Shown here: piece by piece, positions 1 through 10,011 of the stretch
Position numbering within the stretch: position 1 is the stretch's first letter
How the letters are laid out: every line of letters starts with the position of its first letter
Assembly: GCA_903889655.1 (NCBI GenBank)
Contig: CAISYL010000194.1
Location: 1 to 39,110, forward strand
From: an uncultured Alphaproteobacteria bacterium
Lineage (GTDB): Bacteria; Pseudomonadota; Alphaproteobacteria; Parvibaculales; Parvibaculaceae
Direction of reading: 5' to 3'
Length of the DNA stretch: 39,110 bases
Made by a program: the position numbers and the translations under genes
The notes under the pieces: generated by a model
What the model was told of the DNA's origin: nothing
The model's input: only the letters and a program-made list of their open reading frames with translations
Databases searched by the model: none

Positions 1-1652
1 CGGACAGCTACGATCCGGATCGCCTGACCTACGACCGTGAACTTCTGCGCCGCTTCTATCTCTCGAAGGGCTACGCGGACTTCCGCGTCGTCTCGGCGGT
101 CGCCGACCTGAGCCGCGACGATGCCGCGTTCCACATCACCTTCACGGTGGAAGAGGGCGACGTCTACAATTTCGGCAAGATCGAGATCAAGACGAACCTC
201 GAAAAGCTCAACAAGGATGAGCTCAAGGAGCTCGTGCTGACCAAGAGCGACGAGACCTATAATGCGTCGCTGATCGACAAGTCGGTCGATGCGCTGACCT
301 TTGCGGCTGGCTCCAAGGGCTATGCCTTTGCCGAAGTTCGCCCGCGCGTCCATCGCGACAAGAAGAAGCGCGTCGTCGATCTCACCTACAATATCGCCGA
401 AGGCCCGCGCGTCTATGTCGAGCGTATCGACATCGTCGGCAACCAGCGCACACTGGACCGCGTCATCCGTCGGCAGATGAAGCTCGCGGAAGGCGACGCC
501 TTCAACAAGGTGCTGCTCGACAAGTCCGAGAAGGACATTCGCGGGTTGCAGTATTTCGCGAAGGTGGACGTCTCGCAGCAACCGGGTTCGGCGCCTGACA
601 AGACGATCATCAATGTTGCCGTGCAGGAACAGTCGACCGGTTCGCTCTCGTTGAGCTTCGGCTTCTCATCGCTCGACAACGTCGTCGCGGGCGTCGGCCT
701 CAGCGAACGCAACTTCCTCGGCCGCGGCCTGCAGGTGGGCACCAATGTGTCGCTGTCGAGCCGTCAGCAGTTGATCGAGTTCCACTACACAGATCCCTAT
801 TTCCTGGATCGGGATCTCGTCGGCGGCGTCGATCTCTTCGGCAGCGAGACGAACTACCAGACGGAAGCGTCCTTCGACTCGCGCACCAAGGGCGCCGGTC
901 TTCGCTTTGGTTTCCCGCTCTCCGACACGAGCCGGCTTCTGACGCGCTATCAGTTGCGCTTCGAAAGCATCTTCAACGTGGATACGAATGCGTCGCCGAT
1001 CATCAAGGCGGCGGCGGGTTCGCAGGTCCGGTCGGTCGTCGGCTACGACTATTATATAGACGAGCGCAACGATCCCGTGTTGCCGACGGCTGGTTGGGAC
1101 TTCCTCTTCAGCCAGGACTTTGCCGGTGTCGGCGGGTCGGTGCGGTATCTCTCCAACCAGATTCTCGTGCACAACTATCATCAGCTTGCCGAGGGCTATG
1201 TGCTGACCTTGAGGGCCGACCTTGGCTATATCCAGGGCATCGGCGACGAGGTCGGCCTGAATGACCGCTTCTTCAAGGGCGGTCAGGATTTCCGTGGCTT
1301 CAAGTCGGCGGGTCTCGGTCCGCGCGATACGACCACCGACGATGCGATCGGTGCCAATGGCTACGCCTTCGGTACGGCTGAAGTCAGCTTCCCGAATGGT
1401 CTGCCCGAGGCACTCGGCATCACGACGAGCCTGTTCACGGATTTCGGTGTCATCGGCGGCGCCACAATCGACAGCGGACTGGCGGGGACCGATACCTACA
1501 AGACCGGTTATGCGCCGCGTGTGTCGGCCGGTCTCAGCCTGAACTGGAAGTCGCCTTTCGGTCCGGTGCGCCTCGACTTCGGTCAGCCCTTCGTCAAGGA
1601 AGATTACGACAAGACCGAAATCTTCCGCTTCAGCGCGGGTACGCAATTCTAG
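1..1652 (+). CDS. bamA: BamA, outer-membrane protein assembly factor (5' end outside window)
   Basis: The reading frame is open from base 3 and has lost its start, so about 549 C-terminal residues are visible of a protein usually 760-850 long. BamA is the Omp85 core of the complex that inserts beta-barrel proteins into the outer membrane. The visible part starts inside the POTRA repeats (for example GDVYNFGKIEI and GPRVYVERIDIVGNQRT) and continues into the 16-strand barrel, with the family motif GVGLSERNFLGRG and the loop-6 signature FRGF. It ends in Phe (SAGTQF), the terminal aromatic typical of outer-membrane barrels. It stands directly upstream of the skp chaperone and the lipid A genes, the usual alphaproteobacterial order. 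Function is secure; only the N-terminus is missing. Confidence 0.97.
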   Translation, partial: DSYDPDRLTYDRELLRRFYLSKGYADFRVVSAVADLSRDDAAFHITFTVEEGDVYNFGKIEIKTNLEKLNKDELKELVLTKSDETYNASLIDKSVDALTFAAGSKGYAFAEVRPRVHRDKKKRVVDLTYNIAEGPRVYVERIDIVGNQRTLDRVIRRQMKLAEGDAFNKVLLDKSEKDIRGLQYFAKVDVSQQPGSAPDKTIINVAVQEQSTGSLSLSFGFSSLDNVVAGVGLSERNFLGRGLQVGTNVSLSSRQQLIEFHYTDPYFLDRDLVGGVDLFGSETNYQTEASFDSRTKGAGLRFGFPLSDTSRLLTRYQLRFESIFNVDTNASPIIKAAAGSQVRSVVGYDYYIDERNDPVLPTAGWDFLFSQDFAGVGGSVRYLSNQILVHNYHQLAEGYVLTLRADLGYIQGIGDEVGLNDRFFKGGQDFRGFKSAGLGPRDTTTDDAIGANGYAFGTAEVSFPNGLPEALGITTSLFTDFGVIGGATIDSGLAGTDTYKTGYAPRVSAGLSLNWKSPFGPVRLDFGQPFVKEDYDKTEIFRFSAGTQF

Positions 1653-1761
1653 GACCGCAGCGCGGAGAGACGAAACTTCAGCCGATCATGATCAACAGAT
1701 CGGGGCGAAATCGAGATAGGGATCGGTTTCGTCCCAAGACTTCAAAAGGATATTTCGAACC

Positions 1762-2352
1762 ATGACGTTCCATCGTGTTGCCACGCGCCTGCTCGCGGCT
1801 CTGGCATTTGTGTCTCTCGCCACCGCGGCGGCTGCTCCGGCCGCTTTCGCGGCTGCTCCGGCGGTCATCCTGATCGTCAATACGCAGCAGATTTTCGCCC
1901 AGTCGAAGGTCGGCGTGAGCATTCGCACGCAGTTGCAGGATCAGGCGAAAAAGCTCCAGGCCGAAGACAAGAAGGGCCAAGCGGCGGTTCAGGCCGAAGC
2001 CAAGGCGCTTTCCGACCAGCGTTCCCTGCTGAGCCCGGAAGACTTCAAGAAGAAAGTTCAGGCGCTCGAAGAGAAGGAAAACGACCGCCAGGCCAAGATG
2101 CGGGCGAAGGGCGAAGCCTTGCAGCTCGGCGTCAACAAGGCTCGGCAGGAAGTCGAAGCGGCGATCCGTCCGATCTTTGCCGATGTGATGAAGAAGAACG
2201 GTGCGACGCTCCTTCTCGACCAGTCTGTCGTGCTCGCGGGCGGCGTCGATCTCGACATCACCGACGACGTTCTGAAGCAGCTCGATGAAAAGCTGAAGAC
2301 CGTGGTCGTGAAGCCGGTAGCGCCGACCGACGCCGACAAGGCGCCCCAGTAA
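1762..2352 (+). CDS. skp: OmpH/Skp family periplasmic chaperone
   Basis: A 196-residue secreted chaperone that would hold unfolded outer-membrane proteins in the periplasm and deliver them to BamA. The first 30 or so residues form a Sec signal peptide (basic MTFHRVATR, then an Ala-rich hydrophobic core, cleavage near AFAAAP). The middle (about 60-140) is strongly charged and rich in Lys, Glu, Gln and Ala, as expected for the two long coiled-coil tentacles of Skp. The start is the ATG at 1762, preceded by AAAGGA at 1745-1750. It lies 109 bp after bamA. No separate terminator is seen between them, so co-transcription is likely. Confidence 0.93.
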   Translation: MTFHRVATRLLAALAFVSLATAAAAPAAFAAAPAVILIVNTQQIFAQSKVGVSIRTQLQDQAKKLQAEDKKGQAAVQAEAKALSDQRSLLSPEDFKKKVQALEEKENDRQAKMRAKGEALQLGVNKARQEVEAAIRPIFADVMKKNGATLLLDQSVVLAGGVDLDITDDVLKQLDEKLKTVVVKPVAPTDADKAPQ

Positions 2353-2369
2353 CCTATATGCGGAGACGG

Positions 2370-2391
2370 GCCCGGCTCTCCTGAGCCGGGC
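2370..2391 (+). other. Perfect 9-bp hairpin between skp and lpxD
   Basis: Arms GCCCGGCTC and GAGCCGGGC enclose a 4-base loop (TCCT). There is no T-run after it, so it is not a standard intrinsic terminator. It sits directly before the possible GTG (2394) and ATG (2403) starts of lpxD, where a folded RNA could limit translation or stabilise the skp message. The structure is seen in the sequence; the role is inference. Confidence 0.55.
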
Positions 2392-2402
2392 ATGTGGCAG
2401 CC

Positions 2403-3479
2403 ATGGCGGATTCTCGTTTCTTTGCGAATAAAGGACCGTTCGCACTTGGCGAGATCGCCGTGCGGGTGGGGGCGGAACTCGGCCCCCATGCCGACCCGTC
2501 GCTGCAGATCGTGGATATCGCCGCGCTCGACGCAGCGGGTCCGGAGCATTTGAGCTTCCTCGACAATCCCAAATATGCAGGTGCCTTCGCTGCGACAGCG
2601 GCGGGTGCCTGTCTCGTTCATCCGCGTTTTGTCGAACGCGCGCCGGCGGGGCTTGCGCTGCTGGTGACGGGCGAGCCTTACCGCGCCTATGCGCTGGCGA
2701 GCCAGCTCTTCTACCCGGAGGAAATTCAGGGCAGCGATACGTTCGGCGAGCCCGGCATCGTCCATTCGCGCGCGGTCGTTCATCAGAGCGCTAAGATCGG
2801 AGCGGGGGCGACGATCGAGCCGGGCGCCGTCATCGGTGCCGACGTTGAAATCGGCAGCGGCACCATCGTCGGGTCCAATGCGGTGATTGGCAAAGGTTGC
2901 ACCATCGGGCGTGATTGTTTTGTCGGCCCCAATGTGACGGTCAGCCACGCCCATATCGGCGACCGCGTCATCCTGCATCCCGGTGTCGCGATCGGTCAGG
3001 ATGGGTTCGGGTTCGCCATGGGTTTCCCGCGCCATGAGAAGGTGCCGCAGCTCGGACGCGTCATCATTCAGGACAATGTCGAGATCGGCGCCAATACGAC
3101 AGTCGATCGCGGGGCCGGGCCGGACACCGTCATCGGCGAAGGCAGCAAGATTGATAATCTCGTGCAGATCGGCCACAACGTCACCATGGGCCGTGGCTGC
3201 GTGGTCGTCGCGCAGACGGGCGTTTCGGGCAGCGCGAAGCTTGGGGATTATGTCATTCTGGCGGCCCAGGTGGGGGTCACCGGGCACCTGACGATCAACT
3301 CGGGCGCGCAGATTGCGGCGCGCAGTGCGGTCGTTCACGATGTGCCGCCGGGGCAGAGATATGGCGGCGTCCCGGCAAAGCCGGTGCGCGAATGGCAGCG
3401 CGAACTGGCGGCGGTCAAGAATCTTGGCAAGCGCCGCAAGCCCGGGCAGGCTGCCGGTCCGGCGGATGAAACAGATTAG
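2403..3479 (+). CDS. lpxD: UDP-3-O-acylglucosamine N-acyltransferase
   Basis: Third acylation enzyme of lipid A synthesis; it transfers a 3-hydroxyacyl chain from ACP to the 2-amino group of UDP-3-O-acyl-glucosamine in the cytoplasm. The N-terminal uridine-binding domain (about 1-105) is followed by a left-handed beta helix of hexapeptide repeats and a C-terminal helix. The catalytic His is in VQIGHNV (residue 258 with this start). The 358 residues compare with 341 in E. coli. I chose ATG 2403 (MADSRFF) because relatives begin this way; an in-frame GTG at 2394 would add three residues, and neither has a strong ribosome binding site. Part of the skp-lpxD-fabZ-lpxA-lpxI-lpxB run. Confidence 0.95.
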   Translation: MADSRFFANKGPFALGEIAVRVGAELGPHADPSLQIVDIAALDAAGPEHLSFLDNPKYAGAFAATAAGACLVHPRFVERAPAGLALLVTGEPYRAYALASQLFYPEEIQGSDTFGEPGIVHSRAVVHQSAKIGAGATIEPGAVIGADVEIGSGTIVGSNAVIGKGCTIGRDCFVGPNVTVSHAHIGDRVILHPGVAIGQDGFGFAMGFPRHEKVPQLGRVIIQDNVEIGANTTVDRGAGPDTVIGEGSKIDNLVQIGHNVTMGRGCVVVAQTGVSGSAKLGDYVILAAQVGVTGHLTINSGAQIAARSAVVHDVPPGQRYGGVPAKPVREWQRELAAVKNLGKRRKPGQAAGPADETD

Positions 3480-3523
3480 CGACGGAGACAAGCGGTGCGA
3501 GCCGTGCGAGAGAGGATAAGAGG

Positions 3524-4000
<477 letters not shown>

Positions 4001-4002
4001 GC

Positions 4003-4791
4003 ATGACCAGTATTCATCCGACCGCTATCATCGACCCGAAGGCGGAACTCGCCTCCAGCGTCAAGGTCGGTCCCTACAGCATCATCGGACCGGACGTGAA
4101 GCTGGGCGAGGACGTTACCCTGCATTCGCATGTCGTTCTTGCCGGACGCACGACGATCGGTGCACGGACGGAAATATTTCCGTTTGCCTCGATCGGGCAG
4201 CCGCCGCAGGATCTCAAATATCACGGCGAGCCGAGCACGCTCGAGGTCGGTACCGACAATCTGATCCGCGAATATGTGACCATGAATGCCGGTACCGAAG
4301 GTGGCGGCATGGTGACGCGTATCGGCAATCACAATGTTTTTCTCGCGAGTGCGCATGTCGGCCATGACTGCAGCATCGGCGACCATGTCATCCTGTCGAA
4401 CACCACATTGCTGGCGGGCCATTGCCGCGTCGCCGACTTCGTGATTTTCGGCGGCGGTGCCGCCGTGCATCAGTTCGTGCGTGTCGGCAAGCACGCCTTC
4501 ATCGGCGGCGCGAGCGCGGTCGAGAGCGACATCATTCCTTTCGGTCTCGTCGTCGGAAACCGTGCGCATCTCATGGGCCTCAATCTGGTCGGCCTCAAGC
4601 GCCGCGGTTTCACGCGCGAACAGATCAATGCGATGCGCGATGCCTATGGTCAGATATTCGCGCAGGATGGCGCATTGCGCGACCGGGTTTCCGCGGTTGG
4701 CGAACGGTTCGCGGATAACGCCGAGGTGATGGAGATCGTCAACTTCATCAAGGCCGATGCGGACCGGCCGCTCTGCCTGCCGCGCCATTAG
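4003..4791 (+). CDS. lpxA: UDP-N-acetylglucosamine O-acyltransferase
   Basis: First committed acyl transfer of lipid A synthesis: moves a 3-hydroxyacyl chain from ACP to the 3-OH of UDP-GlcNAc. The protein is a left-handed beta helix of hexapeptide repeats (about 1-190) with a helical C-terminus. The catalytic His is His121 in the [13 protein letters not shown] motif, matching E. coli His125. The length, 262 residues, is the same as in E. coli. The ATG is 2 bp after the fabZ stop, indicating translational coupling. Confidence 0.97.
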   Translation: MTSIHPTAIIDPKAELASSVKVGPYSIIGPDVKLGEDVTLHSHVVLAGRTTIGARTEIFPFASIGQPPQDLKYHGEPSTLEVGTDNLIREYVTMNAGTEGGGMVTRIGNHNVFLASAHVGHDCSIGDHVILSNTTLLAGHCRVADFVIFGGGAAVHQFVRVGKHAFIGGASAVESDIIPFGLVVGNRAHLMGLNLVGLKRRGFTREQINAMRDAYGQIFAQDGALRDRVSAVGERFADNAEVMEIVNFIKADADRPLCLPRH

Positions 4792-4815
4792 GAAGCCCTG
4801 CCGGGATTGCCGCGA

Positions 4816-5691
4816 ATGAGCGCCTCCGCCGACAGATCGCGCAAGCTCGGCATCGCTGCCGGAGGCGGACCGTTGCCGCTGGCGGTGGCCGATGCCGCGC
4901 GGGCTTCCGGTCGCGATGTCTTCATCGTCGGCGTCAGAGGGGCAGCCGGACCGGGCATCGAGCGCTATCCGCATGGCTGGGTCCGCGTTGGCGCAATGGG
5001 CCGGTTTCTCAAACTGTTCAAGAGCGCCGGCTGCACGGAAGTTGTCATCATCGGCCCCATGACCCGGCCGACGCTCCGCGACATCGTGCCCGACTTTCGG
5101 GGATTGCTCTTGCTGCCGCGCTTCATCAGGCGCATGAAAACGGGCGACGATGCGCTGCTGCGCGGTGTGGTCGAGTTTCTCGAAGATAACGGAATTCGCG
5201 TCATCGGCGCCGAAACCGTGCTTCCGAGCCTGCTGGCTGCCGAGGGTCTGCTCAGCCGGGCCGCACCGAGCCCGTCGCAGGAAACCGATATCGATGCGGC
5301 GATCCGCGCTGCGCAGGAGATCGGCGCGCGGGACATCGGGCAGGGGGCTGTCGTCTGCCGCGGCAAGGTCCTCGCGCTCGAGGACGTGAAGGGAACGGAT
5401 GCGATGCTGGGCCGTGTTGCCGCCATGCCGCCGGAAGGTCGCGGTTCCGTCACCGCGCGAGACGGTGTGCTTGTGAAGCTGCCGAAACCGGCGCAGGAGC
5501 GTCGCGTCGATCTGCCGACTATCGGGGTGCGTACCGTCGAGCGCGCGGCGGCGGCGGGCCTTGCCGGCATTGCGGTCGAAGCGGGCGGCGCCATTGTTGC
5601 CGATGCCGAAGGGGTTGCGCGCAAGGCCGACGAGTTCGGGCTTTTCGTGCTTGGGTTCCCGCATAGCCGCACACTTGGTCCGAAACCATGA
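4816..5691 (+). CDS. lpxI: UDP-2,3-diacylglucosamine pyrophosphatase LpxI
   Basis: Hydrolyses UDP-2,3-diacylglucosamine to lipid X and UMP, the step done by LpxH in E. coli. LpxI (old DUF1009) is the unrelated alphaproteobacterial enzyme. The N-terminal half has the GIAAGGGPLPLAVADAA signature and the C-terminal half the VKLPKPAQERRVDLPTIG stretch; the conserved Asp of DLPTIG is in the region known to hold the catalytic Asp in the Caulobacter enzyme. I chose ATG 4816 (291 residues); an in-frame TTG at 4807 would add three residues. The stop overlaps the lpxB start as ATGA, so lpxI and lpxB are coupled. Confidence 0.93.
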   Translation: MSASADRSRKLGIAAGGGPLPLAVADAARASGRDVFIVGVRGAAGPGIERYPHGWVRVGAMGRFLKLFKSAGCTEVVIIGPMTRPTLRDIVPDFRGLLLLPRFIRRMKTGDDALLRGVVEFLEDNGIRVIGAETVLPSLLAAEGLLSRAAPSPSQETDIDAAIRAAQEIGARDIGQGAVVCRGKVLALEDVKGTDAMLGRVAAMPPEGRGSVTARDGVLVKLPKPAQERRVDLPTIGVRTVERAAAAGLAGIAVEAGGAIVADAEGVARKADEFGLFVLGFPHSRTLGPKP

Positions 5692-6869
5692 AGGACAATG
5701 TCAGCACACCGCACATCATGCTCGTCGCGGGCGAGCCCTCGGGCGATGCGCTGGGCGGCGAGTTAATGGAGGCGCTGAAGCATCTCACTGGCGGCGCGGT
5801 GAGGATCACCGGCGCGGGCGGGCCGAAGATGATTGCCGAGGGGCTAACCTCTATCTTTCCAATGTCCGACACTTCCGTCATGGGGCCGCGCGAGGTCATC
5901 CCGCGCCTGCCGCTCATCCTCCGGCGCATGCGCGAGACGGCGGATTTCGCAGTGCGGGAGCGACCGGATGTGCTGGTCATCATCGACAGTCCGGACTTCA
6001 CGCATATGGTGGCGAAGCGTGTTGCCAAACGCGCGCCGGATATCCCGATCGCCAATTACGTGTCGCCGAGCGTCTGGGCCTGGCGTCGCGGGCGCGCTCG
6101 CGCGATGGCGAAATACATCAAGCGTGTGCTGGCGCTGCTGCCTTTCGAGCCGGATTTCTTCCGTGCCGAGGCGGGGCTCGATTGCGTCTATGTCGGCCAC
6201 CCGGCGATCGAGCGGCTGCCCGTTGCCGGAAGCGGCAAGGCATTCCGCGCGGCGCGTGGCATCACGCCCGATCAACCCCTGCTGATGCTTCTGCCTGGCA
6301 GCCGCACCAATGAGGTGAAGCGGCTCATCGTCGGTTTTGGTGCGACGGCGGCGCTTCTCGCCCGCGACATTCCGGACATCAAATTCGTCCTGCCGACGGT
6401 GCCGCATGTGCGCCATCTGGTCGAAGAGGCGATCAAGAGCTGGACGGTACCGGTCGAACTTATCGAAAGCGAAGACGAAAAGCGCGCGGCCTTCGATGCC
6501 GCGACCGCGGCGCTGGCAGCGTCGGGAACGGTGTCGCTCGAACTCGGGCTCGCGCGTGTGCCGATGGTGATCGCCTACAAGATCGATCCGATCGCCGCGT
6601 GGGTGGTCTCGGGCCTGCTCAAGGTACCGTCGGTCGTGATCGTCAATCTGATCCTCGATCGGCCGTCGGTCCGCGAGTTCCTGCAGTACGCGGCAAAGCC
6701 CGCCGCGCTCGCCGAAGCGCTGAAGCCGCTTCTCCGGGACACGCCGGAGCGCCGGCGAGCGATTGCCGATCTCGACGAACTTCGTGAGATCATGGGCGTC
6801 GGCGGCGACCGGCCGAGCCTGCGCGCGGCGCGCGCGGTGCTCGAGATGCTGCCGCCGCGGCTGAAATAG
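5688..6869 (+). CDS. lpxB: Lipid A disaccharide synthase
   Basis: Condenses lipid X with UDP-2,3-diacylglucosamine to the lipid A disaccharide at the inner membrane face. A GT-B type glycosyltransferase of family GT19, 393 residues, near the E. coli length of 382. Recognisable motifs are VAGEPSGDALGG near the N-terminus, SPSVWAWRRGR in the middle and LPGSRTNEV at the start of the C-terminal Rossmann domain. The ATG overlaps the lpxI stop by 4 bases. It is the last gene of the lipid A operon and is followed by a hairpin shared with gltA. Confidence 0.97.
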   Translation: MKDNVSTPHIMLVAGEPSGDALGGELMEALKHLTGGAVRITGAGGPKMIAEGLTSIFPMSDTSVMGPREVIPRLPLILRRMRETADFAVRERPDVLVIIDSPDFTHMVAKRVAKRAPDIPIANYVSPSVWAWRRGRARAMAKYIKRVLALLPFEPDFFRAEAGLDCVYVGHPAIERLPVAGSGKAFRAARGITPDQPLLMLLPGSRTNEVKRLIVGFGATAALLARDIPDIKFVLPTVPHVRHLVEEAIKSWTVPVELIESEDEKRAAFDAATAALAASGTVSLELGLARVPMVIAYKIDPIAAWVVSGLLKVPSVVIVNLILDRPSVREFLQYAAKPAALAEALKPLLRDTPERRRAIADLDELREIMGVGGDRPSLRAARAVLEMLPPRLK

Positions 6870-6882
6870 CTCTCCAAAACAA

Positions 6883-6907
6883 AAGAGGCGCCACGAGGGC
6901 GCCTCTT
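6883..6907. terminator. Intrinsic terminator shared by lpxB (+) and gltA (-)
   Basis: A perfect 10-bp stem (AAGAGGCGCC with its complement) and 5-base loop lie in the 62-bp gap between the two converging genes. On the minus strand the stem is followed by TTTTGTTTT, a good U-tract for ending gltA. On the plus strand the tail is poorer (TTCCGGTTTCT). The hairpin most likely ends gltA efficiently and lpxB partly. Confidence 0.85.
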
Positions 6908-6931
6908 CCGGTTTCTGAGCAAGCCTGAAGC

Positions 6932-8248
6932 TTACTTGCGCTTCTCGAAGGGCACGTAGTCGCGGCGCGGCGCGCCCGTGTAGAGCTGGCGCGGACGGCC
7001 GATGCGCTGGTCCGGATCCTCGATCATCTCGTTCCACTGGGCGACCCAGCCGACGGTGCGCGCGAGAGCGAAGAGCACCGTGAACATGGTCGTCGGGAAG
7101 CCCATCGCCTTCAGCGTGATGCCCGAATAGAAATCGATGTTCGGGTAGAGTTTCTTTTCGATGAAGTAGTCGTCGCTGAGCGCGATCCGTTCCAGCTCGA
7201 TCGCCACATCGAGCAGCGGATCGTCCTTGATACCGAGGATCTGGAGCACCTCGTGGCAGGTCTTCTGCATCACGCGGGCGCGCGGATCGTAGTTCTTGTA
7301 GACCCGGTGGCCGAAGCCCATCAGGCGGAAGGGATCGTTCTTGTCCTTCGCCTTCTTGATGAATTCCGGGATGCGATCGACGGAGCCGATTTCGCGCAGC
7401 ATGTTGAGCGCGGCTTCGTTCGCACCGCCATGCGCCGGACCCCAGAGGCAGGCGATACCGGCCGCGATGCAGGCGAAGGGGTTCGCGCCCGACGAACCGG
7501 CGAGGCGCACGGTCGAGGTCGAGGCGTTCTGTTCGTGATCGGCATGGAGGATGAAGATACGGTCCATCGCGCGGGCGAGGATCGGATCGACCTTGTATTC
7601 CTCGGCCGGAACCGAGAAGCACATGTGGAGGAAGTTCTCCGCATAGCCGAGGCTGTTCTTCGGATAAACGGTCGGCTGGCCGACCGAATATTTGTAGGCC
7701 ATGGCCGCGATGGTCGGAATCTTCGCGATCAGGCGACGGCTCGCGATCATGCGCTGGACGGGATCGTTGATGTCCGTCGAGTCGTGATAGAAGGCCGAGA
7801 GCGCGCCGACCATGCCGCACATGATCGCCATCGGATGCGCGTCGCGGCGGAAGCCGCGCAGGAAGAACTGCATCTGCTCATGAACCATCGTGTGGTTCGT
7901 GATCGCCTTGTCGAATTCCTTGAATTCGCCGGAGGTCGGCAATTCGCCGTTCAGCAGCAGGTAGCAGGTTTCGAGGAAATTGCCACGTTCTGCCAGCTGT
8001 TCGATCGGATAGCCGCGATAAAGGAGAACGCCTTCCTCGCCGTCGATATAGGTGATCTTCGACTCGCAGCTCGCCGTCGAGGTGAAGCCGGGGTCATAGG
8101 TGAAATGGCCGGTCTGGCCGTAGAGCTTCGAAATGTCGATGACGCTCGGGCCGATAGAGCCGGGAGTGACGGACAGGTCGAAATTCTTTCCGTCGATCGC
8201 GAGCGTCGCGTTCGACTTGGCGCCGCCTTCGGTTCCAGTTTTCGTCAT
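6932..8248 (-). CDS. gltA: Citrate synthase (type II)
   Basis: Condenses acetyl-CoA with oxaloacetate to citrate at the entry of the TCA cycle. The 438-residue length and the N-terminal beta domain mark the hexameric, Gram-negative type II form. Catalytic residues are visible: His in [12 protein letters not shown], His in [14 protein letters not shown], and Asp in [13 protein letters not shown]. The ATG at 8248 is preceded by AAAGGA with a good spacing. It lies 95 bp downstream of gltX on the same strand, so it could be read from the gltX promoter, its own, or both. Confidence 0.98.
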   Translation of the reverse strand: MTKTGTEGGAKSNATLAIDGKNFDLSVTPGSIGPSVIDISKLYGQTGHFTYDPGFTSTASCESKITYIDGEEGVLLYRGYPIEQLAERGNFLETCYLLLNGELPTSGEFKEFDKAITNHTMVHEQMQFFLRGFRRDAHPMAIMCGMVGALSAFYHDSTDINDPVQRMIASRRLIAKIPTIAAMAYKYSVGQPTVYPKNSLGYAENFLHMCFSVPAEEYKVDPILARAMDRIFILHADHEQNASTSTVRLAGSSGANPFACIAAGIACLWGPAHGGANEAALNMLREIGSVDRIPEFIKKAKDKNDPFRLMGFGHRVYKNYDPRARVMQKTCHEVLQILGIKDDPLLDVAIELERIALSDDYFIEKKLYPNIDFYSGITLKAMGFPTTMFTVLFALARTVGWVAQWNEMIEDPDQRIGRPRQLYTGAPRRDYVPFEKRK

Positions 8249-8343
8249 GCCTGCCTGTCCTTTGCTGTTTGTCGGTCCGGGCGGAGAGCCGCGGTCCGTC
8301 GATTGTTGAACATTCTAGTCGGCGGCGTGAGCCCGTGCGAGCG

Positions 8344-9768
8344 TCACGCAGCCTGATCCCTGATCCTTCCAAGCGACTCTTCGCGACCGAGGGTCGCCAG
8401 GACGTCGAAAATGGGTGGCGATACCGAACTGCCAGTCACCGCTGCGCGTAACGGCTGCGCGACCTTGCCGAGCTTGAGGTTTTCGGTGTCCGCGAATTCG
8501 CGCACCGTGGCCTCGATCTCGCCGGCCGCCCAATCCTGACGCGTTTCGAAGGTTGCCAGCAGACGCCGGAGCAACGCGCGGGCTTCATCGTTGAGGAGCT
8601 TCTGCGCATTGTCGTCGAGCGGGATCGGCCGTTTGGCGCGCAGGAATTCGGCGCCCTTGCCGATATCGAGCAAGGTCTTTGCGCGTTCCTTCAGGCCCGG
8701 CATGGCAGCGATCAGCTTGGCGCGGAAGTCGGAGCCGAAATTGCTGCCATCGTCCCAGAGGCCGAGATGCTTCATCAGGGCGATCGTCTCGTCCGCCAGC
8801 CGCGTGTCGTCCGTTACGCGGATGTAATGTCCGTTGAGGTTCTCGAGCTTGACGAAGTCGAAGCGCGAGGGCGAGCGGCCGATATGTTCGAGATCGAACC
8901 ACTGGATCGCCTGTTCGGTCGAAAAGATCTCCTCGTCACCGTGACTCCAGCCGAGCCGCGCAAGATAGTTGCGCATCGCTTCGGGGAGATAGCCCATGTC
9001 GCGATAGGCGTCGACGCCGAGTGCGCCATGACGCTTGGAAAGCTTCGCGCCATCGGCGCCGTGGATCAGCGGCACATGGGCGAATTCGGGAATATCCCAG
9101 CCCATGGCGGCATAAATCTGGCTCTGCCGGCCGGCATTGGTCAGGTGATCGTCGCCGCGGATGATGTGGGTCACGCCCATGTCGTGATCGTCGACCACGA
9201 CCGAAAGATTGTAGGTCGGCGTGCCATCGCTCCGCACAATGATGAGATCGTCGAGCTGCTCGTTCGCAAAACGCACATCGCCCATGACATGGTCGCGGAC
9301 GATCGTCTCGCCCTCGTTCGGCGACTTGAAGCGGATGACAGGTTTGACGCCGGCCGGCGCTTCAGAGGGATCGCGGTCGCGCCAGCGTCCGTCATAGCGG
9401 ATCGGCCGGCCCTCGGCCTTGGCCTTCTCGCGCATCTCCTCGAGTTCCTGCGCGCTCGTATAGCAGTGATAGGCCTTGCCCTGACGCAGCAGTTCCTCGG
9501 CGACTTCGCGGTGCCGCGCCTGGCGCGCGAACTGGTAGGTGACCTCGCCGTCCCAGTCGAGGCCGAGCCAGCGCAGGCCCTCGAAGATCGCTTCGATGGC
9601 GGGCTCGGTCGAGCGCTCGCGGTCCGTGTCCTCGATGCGCAGCAGGAATTTGCCGTTGTGCCGACGGGCATAGAGCCAGCTGAATAGCGCCGTGCGTCCG
9701 CCACCGATATGCAGATAACCGGTCGGCGAGGGAGCAAAGCGGGTTACGACTTGCTTCTGTTCCGTCAT
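8344..9768 (-). CDS. gltX: Glutamyl-tRNA synthetase
   Basis: Charges tRNA-Glu (and in many bacteria tRNA-Gln) with glutamate. Class I synthetase: [13 protein letters not shown] carries a variant HIGH motif, and GAKLSKRHG is the KMSKS equivalent. The C-terminal third is the helical anticodon-binding domain. The frame stays open 63 bases further upstream, but ATG 9768 ([17 protein letters not shown]) has a GGGAG ribosome binding site and matches family N-termini, giving 474 residues. Alphaproteobacteria often carry two gltX copies with different tRNA preference; which one this is cannot be told here. Confidence 0.96.
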   Translation of the reverse strand: MTEQKQVVTRFAPSPTGYLHIGGGRTALFSWLYARRHNGKFLLRIEDTDRERSTEPAIEAIFEGLRWLGLDWDGEVTYQFARQARHREVAEELLRQGKAYHCYTSAQELEEMREKAKAEGRPIRYDGRWRDRDPSEAPAGVKPVIRFKSPNEGETIVRDHVMGDVRFANEQLDDLIIVRSDGTPTYNLSVVVDDHDMGVTHIIRGDDHLTNAGRQSQIYAAMGWDIPEFAHVPLIHGADGAKLSKRHGALGVDAYRDMGYLPEAMRNYLARLGWSHGDEEIFSTEQAIQWFDLEHIGRSPSRFDFVKLENLNGHYIRVTDDTRLADETIALMKHLGLWDDGSNFGSDFRAKLIAAMPGLKERAKTLLDIGKGAEFLRAKRPIPLDDNAQKLLNDEARALLRRLLATFETRQDWAAGEIEATVREFADTENLKLGKVAQPLRAAVTGSSVSPPIFDVLATLGREESLGRIRDQAA

Positions 9769-10011
9769 GATCTCCCGAGGTCCCACCTTTTGGGCCGCAC
9801 CCGTGAAGGGCGAACCCAGGCAGGTAGGCAAGGCGATTTATTGTTGGCATGCTTCGATCCGGAAGCGCGACAAGCGGGCATTCGGATCTGCTGCGGGGCA
9901 GGGTTTTCTAGCACATTGCGGCAACGCAGCGTAAGCCCGAAGGGGTGGCCGAACCAAGGGTTTTTGGCCTTTGTTCACGGCCTGTTCGGCACTTCTGCAA
10001 GAGGGGGCGGG
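9769..10011. promoter_or_regulatory. Divergent gltX/comEC intergenic region
   Basis: 243 bp between divergent starts, which must hold the promoters of both genes. I see no clear -35/-10 pair, no RNA gene and no reading frame with family resemblance. Confidence 0.4.

Noticed and set aside
9709-10011. N-terminal extension of comEC into the gltX gene
   Set aside because: Overlaps the gltX start region, has no ComEC similarity, and GTG 10012 has a good ribosome binding site.
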